Source: CAWEHT01 sp963808455
Lineage (GTDB): Bacteria; Chloroflexota; Anaerolineae; CG2-30-64-16
DNA length: 8,007 nt
Direction: 5' to 3'
NCBI GenBank assembly: GCA_963808455.1
Contig: CAWEHT010000475.1
Span: 1 to 8,007 of the forward strand
This document shows positions 1 through 7,506 of the stretch, one piece after another. A program made the translations under genes and the position numbers. Below the pieces are notes generated by a model. It saw only the letters and a list, made by a program, of their open reading frames with translations. It made no database searches and was not told the DNA's origin. Position 1 is the stretch's first letter, and each line of letters begins with the position of its first letter.

Positions 1-1145
1 GTCAGATCCAGGATCGCGTCGGCCGTCGCGGCGTGGACGATGTTGTAGACGCCGGCGCTCCCACAGCATCGCTCGGGGTTCTTCAGCTCGACGAGCCGCA
101 GGCCGGGGACCAGGCCCAACAAGGTGCGCGGCTGCAGCGCCACTTTCTGCGCGTGGCGGAGATGGCACGTATCCGTGTAGGTCACCACAGCCCGCACCTC
201 ACCTTGCGGCTGCCTGTTCAGGTGCGCCGCCAGAAATTCGCTCACATCCATCACCAGGGCCGCAAGCTGGCGAGCTCGGGCTGCGTAGACCGGGTCGTCA
301 TGAAAGAGTTCCTCGTATTCCCCCTTCAGCGCCGCGCCGCAACCGCCGGCGTTGTTGATCACCGCCAGATAGGGCTCGCTCAGGAAGGCATCGATGTTCC
401 GGCGGGCAAGCCGGCGGGCCGTCTCACGCTCGCCGACGTGCAGTTGTGCCGCGCCACAGCAGGCCTGTCCCCGCGGGAAATGCACTTCGTAACCGTTGCG
501 CTGCAGGACGCGGATCGTCGCCTCGTTCACGGGCGCCAGAAATGCCTCCTGGATGCAACCCACAAAAAACGCCACGCGTCCTCGGCGCTCCCCGATGGCC
601 GGCGCGGGCACGTCGTAATCGCGATATTGGGGAACGATCGGCGGCAGGATGTCGGCCATGGCACGCAGGGGCGGCGGCAGCGCCCGGCGGACCAGCGGGG
701 CGCGGACCAGCCGTTCCAGCCCAGCAGCCTGGTAAATGTGAAGGAGCCGCGCCAGCGCCTTGAGCCGCCCCAGATGGGACATGAGCTGGCTCAATGCCAG
801 CCAGCAAATCAGGCGTGAGGCCAGACTGCGCTGCTCGGGCTCGAGCGCCTGGCGGGCCACCGTCACCAGTTCACCGTAACGGACGCCGGAAGGACAGGCC
901 GTCTGGCAGGCCAGGCATGTGAGGCACAGGTCCAGGTGCCCACGCACTTCGCCCGCCGCCCCGTCGAAATCCAGCCGCGCGTCCGCCAGGGCGCGCATCA
1001 GGGCGATGCGGCCGCGGGGGGCGGCCGTCTCGACTCCGAGCACGGCGTAGGTCGGGCAGGCCTGCAAACACAGCCCGCAATGCACACATTGCGCCAGCCT
1101 GGCCTTGAATTCGGGGTCGCGGAGCGGCACGCTACTGTGTCCCAT
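1..1145 (-). CDS. glcF: Glycolate oxidase iron-sulfur subunit GlcF (3' end cut by window edge)
   Basis: This is the electron-transfer subunit of the glycolate (2-hydroxyacid) dehydrogenase GlcDEF, which passes electrons from the flavin subunits towards the respiratory chain at the cytoplasmic membrane. I read it from ATG 1145-1143, and 381 codons stay open to the window edge. E. coli GlcF is about 407 residues, so only around 25 C-terminal residues are missing. Two ferredoxin-type [4Fe-4S] motifs are complete: C20-C23-C26-C30-P and C74-C77-C80-C84-P. Two cysteine-rich CCG modules of the heterodisulfide-reductase type follow: VGC197 with CCG229-231 and C269, then C327 with CCG360-362. The start sits 9 bases after the GlcE stop, with AAGGG at 1150-1154 as a modest ribosome-binding site. 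Gene order D-E-F matches the classical glc operon. No frameshift is seen. The substrate could be lactate or another 2-hydroxyacid rather than glycolate. Confidence 0.93.
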   Translation of the reverse strand, partial: MGHSSVPLRDPEFKARLAQCVHCGLCLQACPTYAVLGVETAAPRGRIALMRALADARLDFDGAAGEVRGHLDLCLTCLACQTACPSGVRYGELVTVARQALEPEQRSLASRLICWLALSQLMSHLGRLKALARLLHIYQAAGLERLVRAPLVRRALPPPLRAMADILPPIVPQYRDYDVPAPAIGERRGRVAFFVGCIQEAFLAPVNEATIRVLQRNGYEVHFPRGQACCGAAQLHVGERETARRLARRNIDAFLSEPYLAVINNAGGCGAALKGEYEELFHDDPVYAARARQLAALVMDVSEFLAAHLNRQPQGEVRAVVTYTDTCHLRHAQKVALQPRTLLGLVPGLRLVELKNPERCCGSAGVYNIVHAATADAILDL

Positions 1146-1154
1146 CCAACCCTT

Positions 1155-2276
1155 CTACAGCAGGAAGGACCCGGGATTGCAGAGGCCCTGCGGGTCCCAG
1201 CGGGCCTTGATGGCGCGCATCAGGGCAAGTGAGTCCGGTTCATAGTCCCAAAGGGGCCTTCCGCCCGCCGCCGGCGCCTGGAGCGCGACGGCGTAGCCTC
1301 CGGCAGCGCGGGCGGCGCGGCGCGGGGCAACGAGCTGCTCGTCTGACCCGCGCACATAGACCAGCCCGGACGCCAGGTCGGCAACGAAAGGCAACTCCCC
1401 ACGCATCACCAACGGCAGATCGCGCAAGGTGACGCCGAGGCGTAACACCGTCTCGTCCGCGGAAGCGGAAGCCAACCAGCGTGCCCAGATGTCGCTGCCC
1501 GACGGCAGGCCCGCATCCGGCCACGCGGAGACGCCGCCTGCACCCAGCAGTCGGCGCACGTGGTCCATTTCAGCCGCCACCTCGCCTTCCAGCCCTTCCG
1601 CCGTATACAGGAGGGTGTGGGTGGCGGGAAGGCCAGGCAAGACCCCAGGGCTGCAAAGGAGCAGCGCCGAGGCCACGATGCAGCCGGGCAAGAGCCCGGC
1701 TGCCGCAAGCAGCGCCTGATCCACGCCCTCAAAGGGCACCGCCAGGGTCATGCGACAGCGGGGCACAGCCAGCAGCTTGAAACTGACCTCGGCGATGAGG
1801 CCCAGGGTGCCGAAGGAGCCCACAAAGAGCTTGGCCAGGTCATAGCCGGCAACATTCTTGACGAGCGGCCGCCCGGCGGCGATCGTGCGACCATCAGGCA
1901 AGATCACGGTGGCTGCCAGGACAAGGTCGCGCAGGCCGCCATATCCCTGACGCATGCGCAGGGGCGCATTGAAGTTGCTGGCCACGATCCCGCCCACGGT
2001 TGCAGCCGGCCAGGGCGAGACCAGGGGCACCCAGCGCTTATCCTCCGCCAGCCGGGCCTGTAGTTCGACCAACGGCGTGCCGGCGCCGACGGTCACGTAG
2101 AGATCATCCGGCGCATAGGCCCGGATGCCGCGCAACTTCGCGGTTGAAAGGCGGATACCGGCGGGCGGCAGCTCGGCGTCCCCCTGGCTGCCCCTGATGT
2201 GCACCGCTACAGACGGTTGAGCTTGCCGGCAGGCCCGCAGCAGGGACGCCGCCTCGGCGGTCGAGCCCGGGGCCAC
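1155..2276 (-). CDS. glcE: Glycolate oxidase FAD-binding subunit GlcE
   Basis: This is the second flavin-binding subunit of the GlcDEF complex. It has the PCMH-type FAD_binding_4 fold. Visible motifs are VTVGAGTPL at residues 61-69, ATVGGIVASNF at 92-102, and KNVAGYDLAKLFVGSFGTLG at 140-159, which closely matches the hallmark GlcE block ending in a GT/GCLG turn. The C-terminus has WDPQGLCNPGSF, the usual FAD-oxidase ending. The length of 373 residues fits the family (E. coli GlcE is 350). The chosen start is GTG 2276-2274, the only plausible start codon in frame before the fold begins. A weak GAGGG lies just upstream. The frame stays open well upstream into the glcD tail, so a longer protein or a GlcD-GlcE fusion cannot be excluded. 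The stop TAG is 9 bases before glcF. The coding frame is intact. Confidence 0.9.
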   Translation of the reverse strand: MAPGSTAEAASLLRACRQAQPSVAVHIRGSQGDAELPPAGIRLSTAKLRGIRAYAPDDLYVTVGAGTPLVELQARLAEDKRWVPLVSPWPAATVGGIVASNFNAPLRMRQGYGGLRDLVLAATVILPDGRTIAAGRPLVKNVAGYDLAKLFVGSFGTLGLIAEVSFKLLAVPRCRMTLAVPFEGVDQALLAAAGLLPGCIVASALLLCSPGVLPGLPATHTLLYTAEGLEGEVAAEMDHVRRLLGAGGVSAWPDAGLPSGSDIWARWLASASADETVLRLGVTLRDLPLVMRGELPFVADLASGLVYVRGSDEQLVAPRRAARAAGGYAVALQAPAAGGRPLWDYEPDSLALMRAIKARWDPQGLCNPGSFLL

Positions 2277-2278
2277 AT

Positions 2279-3734
2279 CCCTCGCACCGCTTCTCTTTTC
2301 GAACGGCGCCGGAGCGATCGTCGGCGGATTCTGGTGGCCGGCCGGTCGGCGGCCGGTCCGGCAAGACCTTGCCCGGGTTGAGAAGGCCGCGCGGGTCGAA
2401 TACGTCCTTTATCTCCTGCATGACGGCCAGTTCGTCGGACGTGAACATGAGCGGCATGTAGGAACGTTTCTCGATGCCAACGCCGTGCTCGCCCGTGATG
2501 GTGCCGTCCTGGGCCACGGCGATCTGCACGATGCGCCGCCCCAACTCATGCACGCGCTTCATGTACTCGGGATCATCGGGCGCATCCACCAGGATATCCG
2601 GATGGAGATTGCCGTCCCCCGCATGGAGCACGTAGCCCAGGCGCAGCTCCGCCTCGGCACATTCGGCGCTGATGGCCGCAAGCGTCGCGGCCAGCCTGGA
2701 GCGCGGCACGGTTACGTCGATGGAATAGTAGGCGGGCGCCAGGCGGGCGATAGCGCCCGCGACAATCTCTGCGGCCGCGCCAGATTCGTTCGCGCTGCCC
2801 CGCGTCCTCGGCCACCCGCACGTCGCACGCGCCACGTTCGCGCAGCGTTTGGGCCAGCTCGACGATCTGGCCGTCCAGGCTCTCGGGCCAACCATCCACC
2901 TCCACGATCAGGACGGCCGCCGAGTCCACCGGCAGGCCGGCATGCGCATGCGCCTCGACAATGCGCATCATCTTCTGATCCATCATCTCGAGGGTGGAAG
3001 GCACGAGCCCGCGGGCGATGGCCGCCGAAACCGCCGCACCGGCGTCCTCGAGCGTGCCGAAGGCCGCCAGCATCGTCTTGACCCCGGGCGGGTTGCGGAC
3101 CAGCCGCAGCGTAGCCGAAGTGATCAGCCCGAGGGTGCCTTCGCTGCCGGTCAGGAGCCCCGCCAGGTCATACTCCGGATAGTCGGCAAGGGGACCGCCC
3201 AGATGAATGCGCCGCCCGCCGGCCAGCACGACCTCGAGGCCAAGCACATAGTTCGTCGTCACGCCATACTTGAAGCAATGCGGCCCACCGGCGTTCTCGG
3301 CCAGATTGCCTCCCAGGGTGCAAGCCTGCCCGCTGGCCGGGTCCGGGGGATAGCACAGCCCATGGGCGCGGGCCGTTTCGTCGAGCGTCAGGTTGATGAC
3401 ACCTGGTTCGATCACGGCCTGGCGCAAGACGGGGTCCACGGAAAGGCACTTCATCGCCGCGAATTCGACGATCAGGCCCCCACAGGCAGCCACCGCGCCG
3501 CCCGAAACGCCGGTGCCTGCACCGCGCGCGACCAGGGGGATGCCTTGCTCCGCGGCCCAGCCGGCGATGCGCGCCACTTCAGCGCCGCTCGCAGGGCAGA
3601 CGACGGCGTCGGGCTGGCCGCGGTCGAGCCCGGCGTCGATCTCATAGGCGATCAACTCGCCCGGCCGTGTCAGGAGCGGGCGGCCCGGGAGCAGCCTGGA
3701 GAGCGCGCGCGAAAGCCGGAGACGGCGTGGTCAT
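2279..3734 (-). CDS. glcD: Glycolate oxidase catalytic FAD subunit GlcD (interrupted by frameshifts)
   Basis: This is the catalytic 2-hydroxyacid dehydrogenase subunit, partner of GlcE and GlcF. The ATG at 3734-3732 overlaps the upstream TGA as ATGA, which implies translational coupling. The first residues, MTTPSPAFARA, connect to the rest only after a frame change in the GC run at 3702-3711. Restored motifs are RGAGTGVSGG (about residues 71-80), TLGGNLAENAGG (140-151) and YDLAGLLTGSEGTLGL (189-204). After a second frame change near 2769-2785 come the FAD-oxidase C-terminal motifs HAGDGNLHPD, GEHGVG and FDPRGLLNPGK. The conserved sequence ends near 2359, giving about 459 residues against 499 for E. 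coli GlcD. No stop follows: the frame runs on over GlcE to a TGA at 2104, so the true end is unknown and the coordinate given is nominal. A lactate or other 2-hydroxyacid dehydrogenase of the same family is possible. Confidence 0.9.
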
Positions 3735-4881
3735 GCGAGGCCTTTCTCCTGGTGGCGCCCCGTCCGGCCCAGCAGCTCGGCCAGGGCTTCGACCAGACGG
3801 CAGTTCTCCCGATGAGCGCCGATCGAGATGCGCAAGAAGTCCTGGCTCTCCAGCCCCTTGAAGAGGCGGCAGTTGACCACGATCACACCGGCCGCGGCCA
3901 GCGCCTGGGTGGCCTCGGTCGAGGTCATGCCTGTGGCATGCACATCCAGCAATAGAATGGTCGTGCGCGAAGGCAAGGCCCGCAAGCCCGGCAAGGCATC
4001 GAGGGCCGCCAGCAGATAGGCCCGTTCCCGCTCCATTGTAGCCCGGCTGCAGGCCAGGAAACCCGGATCGGCCAGGGCGCCCAACGCCGCCGCCTCGCCC
4101 AGGCTGCTGACGTTAGCTCAGGTGGGCGTACCACGTCGATCAGGGCCAGCACGCCTGGCTCGCCTACCAGGTAGCCCACTCGTGCCCCGGCCAGGCCATG
4201 ATACTTGGAGAAAGTGCGCAGCACCAGCAGGTTGCGATGGGCCTGCATCAGGTCCAGGGCCCCTGCTTCTCCGGGAAAGATCAACGCCTCGTCCAGAACG
4301 ACCAACGGCCCCGCCTCTACCTGCCGTGACAGGAGCGAGATCGCCTCGCGGTAATCTCGGCCCCGGTGGGATTGTTGGGCGAGCAGAGATAGATCAGCTT
4401 GGTGCGAGGCGTCACCCGGCTCAGTACTTCCTCCACGGGCAGCTCGAAAGGCGCCGGTCAGTGGGACCAGCTCGCACTGCCCTCCCATGAGCCGGACCTC
4501 GAGTTCGAAGCGCGGGAAAGTCGGGACTGGAATGACTGCCTGGTCCCCCGGGTCGATGAAGGTCTGCGCGATGAGCTTGAGCAGATCATCTATCCCTGCG
4601 CCGATGAGGACCGAGTCCGCGCCCACGCCGTGGGCAGCGCCGAGACAGGCGCGCAGCTGCGTCAGGTGGGCATCGGGATATCGATGGAGCCGGTCCAGGC
4701 TTTGCAGCACGGCAAGGCGGGCGCCGCCGGAAGGCCCATAGACATTTACATTCAGCGACAGATCGGCGAGCTCCGCCGGCGGAATGCCGTACTGTTCGGT
4801 CACGCTCGCCGGTGTCAGCTCTCTGCCGTATTCCGCGTACTGCCGGGCCTCCAGCACAGCCGCGCGCGCGAGATGGTGCAT
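3731..4881 (-). CDS. HisC-like class I/II PLP-dependent aminotransferase (interrupted by frameshifts)
   Basis: This is a fold-type I PLP enzyme most like histidinol-phosphate aminotransferase and threonine-phosphate decarboxylase. The ATG at 4881-4879 has GGAGG at 4889-4893, 7 bases upstream. An in-frame upstream start exists at 4932, but it would overlap the previous gene. Visible motifs are LSLNVNVYGPS (substrate and PLP region), RYPDAHLTQLR, IGAGIDDLLKL, PTFPRFE, CSPNNPTG, VVLDEAL, RTFSKYHGLAGARVGY with the Schiff-base lysine in TFSK, and FLRISIG with the carboxylate-binding arginine. The restored length is about 382 residues, close to the family norm. Three frame changes are needed: near 4447-4449 (AAA run), near 4348-4353, and near 4115-4123. 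The first two compensate each other. The usual DEAY tyrosine is a leucine here. It lies in a catabolic-looking cluster without histidine genes, so a histidine-biosynthesis role is doubtful and the amino donor or substrate is unknown. Confidence 0.85.
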
Positions 4882-4888
4882 GGCATTG

Positions 4889-4893
4889 CCTCC
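4889..4893 (-). promoter_or_regulatory. Ribosome-binding site for the HisC-like gene
   Basis: GGAGG on the minus strand lies 7 bases before ATG 4881. It favours this start over the longer in-frame reading from 4932, which would begin inside the preceding UroD-like gene. Confidence 0.7.
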
Positions 4894-4912
4894 GTCTACG
4901 TTCGAGGGCGGA

Positions 4913-6070
4913 TCACCGCGAGGTCGCCCCATCTGGGCATCCGCTGCGCCAACGCATGTTAGCGGCGTACTCCTCGGCGATCCTGCGCATGTCCCAGTAC
5001 AGGCCGAGGATTTCGTCGTCGGTCCAACCGTCGTCGACGGTGCACACCGGCACGGCGGCCACGTCCGGGGCGAGGCATTCCATCATGTGGCGAAAGCCCG
5101 CCAGCATCTCCTCTGACCGTTCGCCGGGCATATCGAAATTGACTTCGATGATGCCCCAGCCGGCGAAGATCGAGCGCAGCTCGCACAGGTCGTCGCGCTG
5201 TCCAGTGGTAGGCGCAGTTCAGGCCTTTCAGCCGGGGCGTATGGTCCAGATAATGTCGTCGGGCCACGTGTGGCCCACAGACATGCAAAATGCCGCTGCC
5301 CCACGGGGCGTACACCCTGTTGTTGTAGGGTATGCTGAATTCACGAAAGATGCGCGGCCCTGCCGGAACGCAGACGTCGTCTGAAAGGATGCACTTGTGC
5401 TTCTCGGGGGCCCACACGGGATCGAAATCGAGGGTGGTCAGGCGCTCCAGGCCGCCGGCCGCCGCGATCGTGGCCCTGTAGATCTCGACTGCAGCTCGGT
5501 AACCATATCCAGCAAGTGGTGCAACGCCGCTGGATCATCGTAGAAGCCGGCATAGAAAGCCTTGCTCTCCACCAGGTCGGCGGCGACCTGCAGCGGCCCG
5601 CCGGCAAATATGCCCGTCAGGTAGACATCTGGCGGAAGGGCTGCCGCATGCTGGCGGATGCGCTGCAGATGGTCGGCCATGATGCCATCGGTCACGTGCG
5701 GCTTCGTCAGGCGCCAGACATCGGCCAGGTCCGCCAGAATCGGCCCGGCGGGGCCGGGCGCCTCCTGCGGGTCGTCCGTCCAGGCGATGTCCGCGCCGAA
5801 CATGTTGGCTATGGTCATGGGACCGCGCACCATGCGCGTGAACGGGATGTAGTCATCGGGCAGGAGCGCCAACGACTTGCGGATGCGCTCCAGGTTGACC
5901 TCCAGGTGCACGTCAGGGCTCTCGAACCATTCCCGGTAGGTGTGACCGCCCAGATGGTTGAGCCAGATGACTACGGGGATATGATCGACCGGACGGTAAT
6001 CCCAGAGGTCACGCCGCAACTGCTTGCGCCGCTCGATGGTATTGTGGTCGATGGCCAGCTGCATCTTCAC
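4913..6070 (-). CDS. Uroporphyrinogen-decarboxylase-fold protein, methyltransferase (MtaA-like) type (interrupted by frameshifts)
   Basis: This belongs to the URO-D superfamily, which holds HemE and the corrinoid:coenzyme M methyltransferases such as MtaA. The N-terminal HemE signature RQAGRY is absent, so it is probably not a heme enzyme. Recognisable blocks are RMVRGPMTIANMFGADI, TGIFAGGPLQVA with DDPAALHHLLDMV, and GILHVCGPH. HVC plus cysteines about 68 and 79 residues further on (MMEC, VPVC) resembles the His-X-Cys...Cys zinc site of MtaA-type enzymes; this is inference. Restored length is about 383 residues from ATG 6064, or two more from GTG 6070; GAGAGGGG lies just upstream. Frame changes near 5486-5494 and 5191-5205 break the gene, while the sequence between and after them is conserved and ends at TGA 4915-4913. 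It follows ubiD by about 25-30 bases, suggesting co-transcription. No corrinoid protein is encoded in the window, so methyl transfer remains a hypothesis. Confidence 0.83.
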
Positions 6071-6094
6071 CCCTCTCGCCTTCCACCCTCGAGG

Positions 6095-7429
6095 CTATTG
6101 CACCAGATAATCGCTCAGGCGAATCTCCGCCTCTCCGGGGATGCGGCGCCGCTCGAACCGGTCGCCTGCGTCGAAAGGCTGGGTAGCATCGATGCCCAGT
6201 CGCCCCCAGTGCAGCGCGTCCGGGTCGCGCCGGAATGAAGGCACACCCGGGATGCCTATGACGTCGCGATCCGGACGGCAACGCGAGGCGACGGCCCAGG
6301 CCACGTCAGCCGGGTCGTAGATATTCACATCGTCATCGACGACCGTACACGTCTTGACGTAGCTGGGCTCGGCCCCGAATGCGGCGAGCAAGGCCTGCTT
6401 GGCCTGGCCATCAAACTCCTCGCGCAGGCTGATGACACAGTGATAGGCAGACGGGCTGATAGCCACATCGCAGAGCGTGGGCACGACGCGGCGCACGGCA
6501 CGGTACACCGCGGCGGCGGTGGGCACCCCCATCAGCAAAGCCTGCTCGATCGACCCGGAAAGCAGGCCATAGTAGTGCGCGCCGGGCCGCATATACGCGG
6601 CGCGCACGTCGAACACATGGTTCAGGCCAATGGGAAGATAGTTGTCCATGAAGTCGCCGAAGGGGCCTTCCGGCTCGCGGACGCCCGCCAGGATCTCTCC
6701 CTCCACCACGATGTCGGTCCCTGCCGGGAAACACAGCGGGATGGTCCGGCAGGCCAGCATGGCAAGCGGTCCGCCCTGCAAGGCGGCAGCCAGCCGCAGC
6801 TCGGAAGCCCTCAGGGGCAAGCGCGCCGCCGCCGCCAGCATCACGGCAGGCGGCGCGCCGATCAGCGCCACAGCCGGCAGTGCCCTGCCGGCCGCCTCGG
6901 CAGCTGCCTGATAGGCTCCGAGGTGGTTGCCGGGGGTGATGCGTAGCCCCAGACGGTCGGGGCCCTTCAGCTGCATGCGATGGTACGACAGGTTGGCAAC
7001 GCCGCTCGCCGGGTCCTCGGCGAGCAACACCCCGGCCGTAATATATGGGCCGGCATCTTTCTCACAGTGAGTCAAGATGGGCAGTTCAGTCAGAGAGACG
7101 GGCACATAGCCGGCGCTGCCCAGGGCCGCCTGGCCCATCATAGGATCGGCCGCCAGAGCCTCCTCGCGCTCGGCCCACGTTCGAGTGATGGCAGGCGCCG
7201 GCACGTTCAGGAATGTGGCAATTCGTGCGTAACTGCCGAAGAGGTTGCTCACCACCGGCAGGCGGGACCCACGCACACGCTCGAACACGACTGCCCGGTT
7301 GTCCGTCCTCTGGAGGTGGCGCAGCACCGCTGTGACCTCGAAGCGAGGGTCAACCTCACGCGCCACGCGCGCCAGCTGGCCCTGGCCCGCCAGGGTCTGC
7401 ACGAAAGAGCGCACATCGGGAGCCAGCAT
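6095..7429 (-). CDS. UbiD-family decarboxylase (prenylated-FMN dependent)
   Basis: UbiD enzymes reversibly decarboxylate aromatic or alpha,beta-unsaturated acids with the UbiX-made cofactor prFMN. This copy is intact. Start ATG 7429 is chosen over an upstream start at 7459 because AAAGGAGG (7435-7442) lies 5 bases before it, giving 444 residues. Motifs are PILTHCEKDAGPYITAG (117-133), NLSYHRMQ (146-153), ITPGNHLG (164-171), DIVVEGEI (239-246) and EPEGPFGDFMDNY (252-264). Aligning by eye with Aspergillus Fdc1, N146, H169 and E210 would be the metal and phosphate ligands. R151, E254 and D259 would be the catalytic Arg-Glu-Glu/Asp set; the N-to-R (5) and E-to-D (5) spacings agree exactly with Fdc1. 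All expected active-site positions are therefore filled. No UbiX-type prenyltransferase is in the window. The substrate is unknown; ubiquinone synthesis is unlikely given the neighbours. Confidence 0.95.
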   Translation of the reverse strand: MLAPDVRSFVQTLAGQGQLARVAREVDPRFEVTAVLRHLQRTDNRAVVFERVRGSRLPVVSNLFGSYARIATFLNVPAPAITRTWAEREEALAADPMMGQAALGSAGYVPVSLTELPILTHCEKDAGPYITAGVLLAEDPASGVANLSYHRMQLKGPDRLGLRITPGNHLGAYQAAAEAAGRALPAVALIGAPPAVMLAAAARLPLRASELRLAAALQGGPLAMLACRTIPLCFPAGTDIVVEGEILAGVREPEGPFGDFMDNYLPIGLNHVFDVRAAYMRPGAHYYGLLSGSIEQALLMGVPTAAAVYRAVRRVVPTLCDVAISPSAYHCVISLREEFDGQAKQALLAAFGAEPSYVKTCTVVDDDVNIYDPADVAWAVASRCRPDRDVIGIPGVPSFRRDPDALHWGRLGIDATQPFDAGDRFERRRIPGEAEIRLSDYLVQ

Positions 7430-7434
7430 CGCGA

Positions 7435-7442
7435 CCTCCTTT
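7435..7442 (-). promoter_or_regulatory. Strong ribosome-binding site for the UbiD-like gene
   Basis: On the minus strand this reads AAAGGAGG and ends 5 bases before ATG 7429. It is the best Shine-Dalgarno match in the window and decides the start over the in-frame alternative ten codons upstream, whose own codon would then encode part of the leader. Confidence 0.8.
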
Positions 7443-7462
7443 GGATCAATGCCCGGCAAGCA

Positions 7463-7494
7463 GGCCCCTGGCGGGCCACGGACGGCGCGCCAGG
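7463..7494 (-). promoter_or_regulatory. Inverted repeat between regulator and UbiD-like gene (possible operator or attenuating hairpin)
   Basis: The 77-base gap after the regulator stop holds a perfect 7-base inverted repeat, CCTGGCG and CGCCAGG (7467-7494), with a 14-base spacer. A second, overlapping 5-base repeat, GGCCC and GGGCC (7463-7477), cannot form at the same time as the first. No T-run follows, so a simple intrinsic terminator is not supported. It could be an operator for the adjacent XRE regulator or an RNA processing or attenuation structure. In G+C-rich DNA such a repeat could also arise by chance. Confidence 0.25.
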
Positions 7495-7506
7495 CTCACG
7501 GGGGCG

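Noticed and set aside
33..818. Long plus-strand open frame of 261 codons
   Set aside because: It lies antisense to glcF, whose minus-strand frame has complete Fe-S and CCG motifs. Its translation shows no recognisable family sequence, and it is a typical high-G+C shadow.
871..1089. Small minus-strand frame with start and stop inside the glcF region
   Set aside because: It is out of frame with the Fe-S cysteine motifs of GlcF, which read continuously from 1145 to base 1.
2849..3955. Plus-strand open frame of 368 codons
   Set aside because: It is antisense to glcD and the end of the aminotransferase gene, both clearly identified on the other strand. Its composition is rich in Gln, Arg, His and Gly, as expected for a shadow frame.
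2279..5500. Programmed ribosomal frameshifting as an explanation for the frame changes
   Set aside because: There are too many sites in unrelated genes, in both directions, and no slippery heptamer was seen at them. Indel error or recent decay explains them better.
4913..6070. HemE (uroporphyrinogen decarboxylase of heme synthesis)
   Set aside because: The N-terminal RQAGRY motif is missing, and the neighbours are not heme-biosynthesis genes.
5516..6238. Plus-strand open frame of 240 codons
   Set aside because: It is antisense to the conserved N-terminal half of the UroD-like protein and the end of ubiD, with no family motif of its own.
7463..7494. Intrinsic terminator after the regulator gene
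   Set aside because: The stems are short and no T-run follows. The strong ubiD ribosome-binding site begins about 20 bases later, so read-through is more likely.
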